A stretch of 64,000 nt of DNA. Source: Plazaster borealis (Eukaryota > Echinodermata > Asteroidea > Forcipulatida > Labidiasteridae). Under the pieces are notes generated by a model. It saw nothing but the letters and a program-made list of their open reading frames with translations. It did no database searches and was not told where the DNA came from. Below are positions 58,301-64,000 of this stretch, piece after piece. Location of the stretch: positions 11,053,501 through 11,117,500 of the forward strand of contig CM037473.1 in NCBI GenBank assembly GCA_021014325.1, given 5' to 3'. Each line of letters opens with the position of its first letter. Within the stretch, counting starts at the first letter, position 1. The position numbers and the translations under genes are program-made.

Positions 58301-61300
58301 GCCTCTTATGGACATGTTTTGTTCTTGTTCTTTAGAGTATGCTACGTGGACGAGGAGGCTGCTACAAACATACATTCTATGGCATTGAGAGTCATCGCTG
58401 TATGGAGACAACACCCAGCCTCGCCTGCGCCAACAAATGTGTCTTCTGCTGGAGGTAAGAAGACACCTCATATCAAATGAAATACTTGCAAATCATCGGC
58501 TCAGTGCTATAAGGTCATTAACTGCAATTTCACATCAGTAATGATCAAAAGGTCATTAAAGGCACTGAACACGTTTGGAAATTGTCAATGACCAGTATTC
58601 TCACTTGGTGTATTCTAACATATGCATAAAATAACAAGCCTGTGAAAATTTTGGCTCAATTGGTCATCGAAGTTGCAAGAAAATGATGAAAGAAAAAACA
58701 CCCTTGTTGTACAAATTTGTGTGCTTTCAGATAGGAATAAAAACTTCTTGCAAGAAGTTTTTATTATTTTAGTGAGAAATTACCTCTTTCTCAAAAACTA
58801 TGTTACTTCAGAGGGAGTCGTTTCCTACAATGTTTTATACTATCAACAGCTCTCTGTTGCTTGTTACCAAGTCAGTTTTTATGCTGATAAATATTTTGAG
58901 TAATTACCAAGTGTGTACGATACCTTTAAATAAAAAATGCGTATACATTTGAAGAAAATAAATCAAAATCAACAAATAAATGTTTTACTTAGACAATGAA
59001 TGTTTCTTATTGCCAAAAAAATACTTTGAAGACCACTCTTGATCCATGAACTCTATTTACCAGGAGCTCCAAAATATGCAAATGCAATTTTATGAAATCC
59101 TTACAAACTGCACTAATGACCTTATAGTCCTGAGCTGACGAAATGATGTTATCATCATGCCAAATTGTGTACGGTTTTAGCAACGCTGAGCTTGTTCCGT
59201 CATTGTGGTACCGACTACCATTTTTGGGTATTTTGATTGATCGTATTAATTTGTTGTGTCAGTGCAAAACCGTATCTCCTAAAATAGCACTTCGTTATGG
59301 GCGAGTTTGAAATTGTCAGAACGCCGTATCTCGCTTAAAAGAGCCCACAAAACGAATGTACACACTGGCGCGACAAAGTAATAGTAACTGAATCTATGAT
59401 TGAACAATATGTCTTTGTCTTTGATGCACTTGTTTAACTATTCATTTTATTTTTCAATAAAGACATCACACCAATCCAGTCGGCACAGAGTGGCGATGGA
59501 AGATGGATGACCCAGAGACGATCCTAGAGGGCGCTCTCCAGAATCACTATAAACTCATCAAACAATTCCGAGGTGATTTTTGCCAAACTAAGTTTACCAG
59601 CCAACAAAATTCATGTGTACTCTTTGTGGCTGGTTTTCTGCGTAGTTTTTCTTAGCAGAAAACTATTCAGCAAAATGTTCTGCTTAAGCAACTCAATGAA
59701 ATTGGCCTTGGAATTACACGGAGGCCATGGCCTCTTTTTGCCTTAGTTGTTGCCATGGTGCTTCTTCAAAAGTTTTCCATAGACTTTTATAATATTTTTA
59801 ATGGAAGTGCATTTTGTTAACTGAAAATGGCCTTGCCTTCTCAAAGAAAAATCTGTACAGTCATACAGAAAAAATAGTATGTGGACATAAAGAAATGTAC
59901 TCAAACACTCTGACTGTTGTGGTTCAAGTTGATCATTACAAATAATGTACAATTCCTGTAACCTTTTAAAAAATGATTTGGGTTTGAACAAAGAAAAATT
60001 GACTGGAGCAGGACTTGAACCAACAACCTCCAGATTAATGTACCAGCACTCTACCAACTGAGCTATCTAGCACTATGTTAGTGGTCTCCCTATTAGTCAA
60101 TATCTTTGTTCGGGGGTGCCAGTCAGAAGCCATATAACTGTTAGCGGCCGTGTAGCCAGGGATCACACCCAAGTTTAGGATCCAACCTTGGAAGCGGCAG
60201 CCAGGGGATTACCTCAAGGGTATGCAACTTTTTAATATTAAATATCAAGTAATAAACCACAAGGGAAACTGACTTGGTAAATTTTAAAGAATTTGGGTTT
60301 GAAAAAAAGAAAATTTGCTGTGGTTTATTACTTTTTTTTAAATTGTGAAACACATCAGAAACCCCCAAATTTTGTTTCAAGATCATACCTAAAGGGGAAG
60401 GAAAGTAATTTCACAGAAGAATCGTCTTCCTTGGACACCATGAATGATTTGATAATTTGATCTCATACCACAGGTGTCCCTGGTGTCAAGCCAGAGCGTA
60501 TGGCAGAAGCCATGCAGGTCCAGCACTGTGCATTATCATTAGTCGGTGAACCAATCATGTACCCAGAGATCAACCGCTTTGCAAAGCTTGTACACAGCCA
60601 TAAAATCTCCACATTTCTGGTCACCAACGCACAGTTCCCAGAAGCTATCAGGTATATACAGATACAATTTTATGGTCAAGCCAGTCTTCATTTTCTGATA
60701 CTATAGATAGATTGAGCATAATTTCATAAAGCTGTTTGGATCAAAAAGTTGCTCAGCACACTAAAGTGTTGCTTAGTGGAAATGGGTTACCAGCCAAAAT
60801 ACCATGTGCAGTCCATTTGTTGTGACTGGTTCCCTACTAAGTTTTGCTTGACATTTAGCTTTGTTAATCTACAAGTTTATAAACTGAGGCAACAAGTGGT
60901 TGCAAGATCCCTTTGATTTTAGTTTCTCACTTGGCTTTTGTTTACAATTGCTTTGTAGAGATTTGGCAAGTTTTATGAGGTGCTCATCTGGGTAGTTAAT
61001 TTAGAAAGTTCAATTTGTGCATGGCAAGAGAGATTGTGGCCATGATATAAACAGATGATTTGACTGACAACATTTACAGTATTTGAACAAATTATTACTG
61101 TTTATAAAAATTTGAATAGCTTTTAATGTGTTCATTTTTTTTGAAGGAACTTGGTCCCAGTAACGCAACTGTACGTTAGTGTTGACGCAAGCACAAAGGA
61201 AAGCTTAAAGAAAATTGACCGGCCGCTGTTCCGCGACTTCTGGCCGAGATTACTCGACAGCCTAGAGGCACTCTCAGAAAAGGTCAGTATTAAAATGTGT

Positions 61301-63128
61301 TGTTCTGATTAACATGATTCATCACTATTTTTGATTGAGTGTCATACATGTAAAGTAGTAGTACTAGTAGTACAATTACAGCATTACCAGGCGTGGAATT
61401 TTCATCTTTGAGAGGGAAAGGCCATTTTCAGTTTGCAAAGGGTACTTCCATTGGAAAATCTTAAAGTCTATAGGAACTTTTTGAAGGGGCACCAAGGCCA
61501 AGACCAGGGCAACGGAGGCCGTGGACTCTGTTTAATTCCAGGCCTGCATGACTTTGAAAACATGTAAAGTAATGTCACACTTTTCTATTAGAGTTTTATG
61601 TTGAAGAGCATACACGTGCATTTCAAGCTGTTGCAGACAGTTATGCTGGAAAAAAAAAGCCCGGTTCATACTTCCTGCGAATGCGAAGCGAATTTGACGT
61701 GAATTTGACGTCACAACTCTGTTTTCGCTGCGAATATTCGCAAAAGTTGAGCACAGCTCAACTCTTCAATTATTCGTTGCGAATTTTGTGACGTCAACAT
61801 TCGTATCGCATTCGCATTCGCAGGAAGTATGAACCGGGCTTAATGCTCCAATTTGTTGGAATGAACAGTAATAGTGGGCCTTCTTGAATTCTCTTGACAG
61901 GGTCAGCGGACAGTGTACAGACTGACCATAGTCAATGGTTGGAATAATGAGGAGATCGATGCCTATGCAAACCTTGTCAACATCGGCAAGCCAGACTTCA
62001 TTGAAGTCAAGGTAACATTTGACACAAAACATTGTAATGCACATCTCTCATCTTACTACTGTTGCTAGTCGTCATACATACACGTAAACGCACACTGTTA
62101 TTGTTACTTGTTGTAGGCGTTATTTTGTTTATTCGTCTAGTCTATTGTAAAGCTGTTGTTTTTGTTTTTGTGGGCTGTTCCTTGAGACAAGCCCGGCTTT
62201 TTTGAACGTGCCTCCACATTTATTTATATTGTATTTTTTTTCTTGATGATAATATGTGGAAATAAACGTTGCTTTAGATACAATGTTAAGATACAATGAA
62301 ACCATACATTTTGGATGTATGAATTTTCATAAACCAATGGGTAATAGTGTTGCAAGGGTTGTTTGTTGGGTATGACACTGCATGTTTGAGTTTAAAGAAG
62401 CTAACTACATTTATATCGGTTGTTCAACTTAAACCACTATTTGACATGTACAATAACAATCAGTAGGCTCATTGAGGACGAGCAGAAGACAAAATGTTGA
62501 GAACAAACCAACAGCTCTTTTCATTCCTTCCAAAAGAGATTTACACATGGTTGTACCAGCAAGATTTACTGGTAATAGTTACTTCTTATTATCCAAAGCC
62601 TCAAACATCACAAGAAGTTTTGTTCTTCTTTAGACAACTAGAGTGAATCCGATACCATTTTCCATTATTTCCAAGGCAACAAAACAAGCACATAATGTAC
62701 GTAAACACTTTACAAACCACATTTTTTCAAAACATGCACATTTTTTCAAAGGAATTTTTATGGTACATGTTTTTAATTTGGTTAATTTTTATTTATTTAT
62801 TTACTTATTTATTGTTATATATTAATTTTATTTTTTTAAGGGGGGGGAGCGCATGTACAAACTTTTAAAGAACGGTCTTTCTAACATAGAGTGTCCTGTA
62901 ATTTTTCCCCTTGAATTGTGTGTTAAGAAATATTGTTGTTATACTTTGACCTTTGACCAGGGAGTGACCTACTGTGGGGAGTCCAAGGCTAGCACTTTGA
63001 CCATGAAGAATATCCCATGGCATGAGGAGGTGGTGGGCTTTGTTCAGAAGCTGTTAGACCTCTTACCAGATTACGCCATTGCCTGTGAGCATGAACACTC
63101 AAACTGCGTACTGGCTGCTAATAAGAAG
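49369..63128 (+). CDS. TYW1: TYW1, tRNA-yW synthesis radical-SAM enzyme (3' end outside the window)
   Basis: 4-demethylwyosine synthase: it condenses N1-methylguanosine-37 of tRNA-Phe with pyruvate to form the tricyclic wybutosine core. Exons: 49369-49471, 50084-50226, 50893-51087, 51704-51805, 52706-52900, 54084-54183, 55091-55242, 55993-56133, 56820-56898, 57445-57497, 58336-58454, 59463-59572, 60474-60651, 61147-61282, 61901-62011, 62961-63128. All phases close, giving 695 codons with no stop; human is 732, so the last exon or exons lie right of the window. Hydrophobic segments span 4-23 and 58-77. The flavodoxin domain (about 135-285) has GTQTGTAK (140-147). A Cys-rich then acidic linker follows. 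The radical-SAM motif is C452-x3-C456-x2-C459, followed by the GEP and YVSVDAS regions. Least certain points are the end of exon 7 (an alternative donor is after 55138) and exons 1-2. Confidence 0.96.
50264..50461. mobile_element. Foldback element in TYW1 intron 2
   Basis: TCCATGTGTCCATCACGCAT and AGGTACACCCCAAGCAA on the left face TTGCTTGGGGTGTACTTTCA and GCATGATGGACACGTGGA on the right. About 200 bp; arms about 70 bp with mismatches. Confidence 0.75.
51948..52076. mobile_element. M2-like element, short subfamily
   Basis: GGGCCCAATTTTAAGGCACTGC to GCAGTGCCATGAAATGGGGCCC-like inverted ends (each trimmed here), around TTCTGCGCTTACGCGC. The same subfamily is at 56612-56738. Confidence 0.65.
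52304..52678. mobile_element. M1 MITE
   Basis: TTAA at 52304-52307 and 52675-52678. Ends AGGTGTTGTACACGTTTGG and CAAACGTGTTCAGTGCCT. It lies 27 bp before TYW1 exon 5, so it forms almost all of the 3' part of that intron, close to the splice acceptor (52705). Confidence 0.9.
53000..53812. mobile_element. M8 element split by a TA-flanked transposon
   Basis: CAGGCCTGGAATTACACAGA at the left and GCAATTCCAGGCCTG at the right are the M8 ends. The M8 body is interrupted in the AGTTTTCCATA segment by a 647-bp insert at 53082-53728. In TYW1 intron 5. Confidence 0.88.
53082..53728. mobile_element. TIR transposon with TA target duplication and iterated end motif
   Basis: Inverted ends TCGTCACCGACGCCACGAAG (left) and the inverse of CTTTGTGGCGTCGGTGACGA (right), flanked by TA on both sides (53080-81 and 53729-30). 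The end motif CACGAAGTAGCAC recurs inside at about 53273, 53353 (as CACGAAGTAGCCC), 53440 (inverted) and 53492. No coding frame; non-autonomous, Tc1/mariner-like by target only. Confidence 0.85.
54391..54976. mobile_element. M9 element carrying an inserted SINE
   Basis: CCAGGGTTCTCCTCATGCTA at the left and TACGGAGAACCCTGCA at the right are M9 ends. ATCGGGCCGATACG inside matches the 39919 copy. The M9 sequence is interrupted near 54415-54725 by a SINE with a (TTA)n tail. In TYW1 intron 6. Confidence 0.8.
54422..54722 (+). mobile_element. tRNA-derived SINE with (TTA)n tail
   Basis: The B box GGTTCGAATCC is at 54435-54445. Then follow ACACTTGTATCCTTGAGCAA, a long body, TAAAGCGCATTGAGACG and GCGCTATATAAGAACTAG, before (TTA)n at 54702-54722. 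The tail resembles CR1/L2-type LINE ends in this window, suggesting the LINE partner that mobilises it. Confidence 0.8.
55420..55466 (+). repeat. Possible LINE or SINE 3' tail
   Basis: GGCGGAGTTTGGCGCCATAT followed by AAATATTAATTATTATTATT resembles the tails at 54722 and 58270. It lies in TYW1 intron 7. No body is recognised upstream. Confidence 0.4.
56612..56738. mobile_element. M2-like element, short subfamily
   Basis: CCCCATTTTCTTGGCACTGC and CGCAGAATTCCACGCTTAAG on the left face AAGCGTAGAATTCAGTAAGC and AGTGCTATGAAATTGCGC on the right. In TYW1 intron 8, 80 bp before exon 9. Confidence 0.65.
57019..57198. mobile_element. M4 MITE
   Basis: AATAGACCTCGTGCATTAAC to GTAAATAAGGTCTATT. Reverse orientation to 34067, sharing ATGATGATAAAACAATGGAA-type, TAGACCTCTAGCC and GAGGGCGCCC blocks. 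In TYW1 intron 9. Confidence 0.82.
57639..57876. mobile_element. M2 palindromic MITE (well preserved)
   Basis: Almost the same sequence as 26641-26881, with a handful of differences. The right tip has lost the final GGGCC. In TYW1 intron 10. Confidence 0.9.
58125..58270 (+). mobile_element. LINE 3' end fragment
   Basis: From 58138 one frame reads [15 protein letters not shown] then stop, the standard C-terminus of CR1/L2-like reverse transcriptases. A short 3'UTR follows, ending GCGCTATACAAATGTC. It ends 66 bp before TYW1 exon 11 and has been tolerated near the splice acceptor. Confidence 0.75.
58556..58929. mobile_element. M1 MITE
   Basis: TTAA at 58556-58559 and 58926-58929. Ends AGGCACTGAACACGTTTGG and CCAAGTGTGTACGATACCT. 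Opposite orientation to 52304. In TYW1 intron 11. Confidence 0.9.
59700..59850. repeat. M8 fragment
   Basis: TTGGAATTACACGGAGGCC, ATGGCCTCTTTTTGCC, AAAAGTTTTCCATAGACTTT and AATGGCCTTGCCTTCTCAAA are M8 in reverse orientation. The outer end is missing. Confidence 0.65.
60002..60075 (-). mobile_element. tRNA-like head of a SINE (not a functional tRNA)
   Basis: The minus strand carries a good A box TAGCTCAGTTGG (60065-60054) and B box GGTTCAAGTCC (60021-60011) with a 7-nt anticodon loop ACATTAA. The anticodon stem has G-T and T-T pairs, and the acceptor ends (GTGCTAG against CTCCAGT) do not pair. It is therefore a degenerate tRNA relic. The repeat probably extends to about 60400. In TYW1 intron 12. 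Confidence 0.7.
61388..61543. mobile_element. M8 element
   Basis: CAGGCGTGGAATTTTCATCT to TTTAATTCCAGGCCTG. Close to the reference copy at 40242 (GGGTACTTCCATTGG; GGGGCACCAAGGCCAAGACC). In TYW1 intron 14. Confidence 0.82.
61659..61839. mobile_element. M3 MITE
   Basis: GCCCGGTTCATACTTCCTGC to GCAGGAAGTATGAACCGGGC, perfect 20-bp inverted ends. The interior has CGTTGCGAATTTTGTGACG as in 27726. It ends 61 bp before TYW1 exon 15. Confidence 0.9.
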
Positions 63129-64000
63129 GTAACACGGACCGTCCATATACTGTACTAGGGTCCATTCGACATCTACCCTTGCAACTCTTGCAATGGTTGC
63201 ATTGCTCATTTCCATCAATGTCATTATTTGCTTTGAAGATTTGCCACAAAGAAAATGAATCCAAAAAAAGGAAATGTCATAGTGCTGTTGGATGTGTAAT
63301 AAAATAGATAAACAACAGCTAGAGCATATTAGTCGAAGCATTGCGAGCAACCAACTCTCCACTACATCTTTCAAGAAGAGACAAAGACACAGTGTACCAT
63401 TAGCATTCGGAAGGGACTCGACCAAAAACTACATAACACAGCATTAATAATTAAAATCAGGTATTTCTTGAAAATCAGTTTTAAACAAAGTATCACAGCA
63501 GATTCCTACCCCTGTCTGTTGGTCTGAAGGGAATTCTTGAAAGCACTTGACTCCAAAGAGGAGTATGCAGTCAAATTGACATAGATGTACTTGGCGCCAC
63601 AAAAGCCCAAAATAATCATTGTTAATAAGGGAATAAAAGAGTGGTGACGGACTCTTAAATGGCAGTTTAAGACCGGTATGGTCGTGGCCGTGACCCTGCA
63701 AGATCTTAAACATCTGTTTAAGACGGCCGATTAAGACCGAGTGACAGCTCTTTTATTTGTATTCATGAATACCTTTTTTGTTAAAAAATGTAACGTAAAT
63801 AGAGACAAAACTGCAAAACTTTTCTGTTTTGTACAGCACTTTTAGTTTCCGTCTTCTGGCTTTGTTTTGCGAGGGGCCAATTTGCATGCGACACTCAATG
63901 GTTGTGAGTACGTGCGCGTACTAAGAAATTTTACATCGAGCACTGGTGTGTATTGATTGCATTGCGTGATATTAGTGCCCACGTAAGCCTTCACTCCAAC
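63129..64000 (+). other. TYW1 intron 16, start
   Basis: From the GTAACACG donor to the window end I find no further exon. The final TYW1 segment (about 35-50 residues plus the stop in relatives) must lie beyond 64000. A CTTAAAcatctgTTTAAG palindrome sits near 63703. Confidence 0.6.

Noticed and set aside
60002..60075. Functional tRNA-Asn gene (anticodon ATT)
   Set aside because: A and B boxes are good, but the acceptor ends do not pair and the anticodon stem has mismatches. It fits a SINE head.
1..64000. A previously undescribed multi-gene biological system
   Set aside because: The four recognised loci are known animal gene families with no shared pathway, and the intervals hold repeats. 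I found no cluster of unknown genes.

Overview
The window is animal nuclear DNA, most likely from an echinoderm and probably a sea star. The reasons are large spliced genes with clean GT..AG introns, tRNA-derived SINEs, CR1/L2-like LINE ends, and a dense load of short inverted-repeat transposons. The echinoderm assignment rests on remembered resemblance of these repeats and was not tested by a search. No prokaryotic operon, CRISPR array or phage is present, and I did not find an undescribed multi-gene system. The novelty here lies in genome dynamics: a tandem P450 duplication with a readable transposon empty site, an intronic 51-bp minisatellite, several nested transposons, and a tight head-to-head gene pair.

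Layout. (1) 1-14130, + strand: a tandem cytochrome P450 (CYP2-clan) cluster. Copy A (1375-2905) lacks its first exon, which lies off the window. Copy B (5525-6226) is a 3'-only fragment. A broken first-exon relic lies at 7146. Copy C (7776-11643) is complete at three exons and 514 codons. Intron 1 of both A and C is filled by the same 51-bp minisatellite. A and C share about 2.5 kb of 3' flank. (2) 14496-21384, - strand: an eight-exon RNFT1/RNFT2-type RING-finger membrane ubiquitin ligase of 379 aa, with a likely 5'UTR exon near 24.8 kb. (3) 32961-48956, - strand: malectin (four exons, 270 aa) with a 12.8-kb second intron crowded with repeats. (4) 49369-63128, + strand: TYW1, the flavodoxin/radical-SAM wybutosine enzyme. 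Sixteen exons and 695 codons are present and the final coding part lies past the right edge. The MLEC and TYW1 start codons are 412 bp apart, so they probably share a bidirectional promoter.

Function. The genes are not a pathway. P450 oxidises small molecules at the ER. RNFT is expected to work in ER-linked ubiquitylation. Malectin reads glucosylated N-glycans in the ER lumen. TYW1 builds the tricyclic base of tRNA-Phe on the cytosolic face. All four are predicted to be membrane-anchored, which may be coincidence.

Repeats. At least ten inverted-repeat (MITE or foldback) families recur; I label them M1 to M10 below. M1 duplicates TTAA on insertion, shown by the filled site in P450 copy A and the empty site in copy C. 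Intron-exon models were built by hand from splice sites, phase continuity and family knowledge. All phases close, but no transcript evidence was available.
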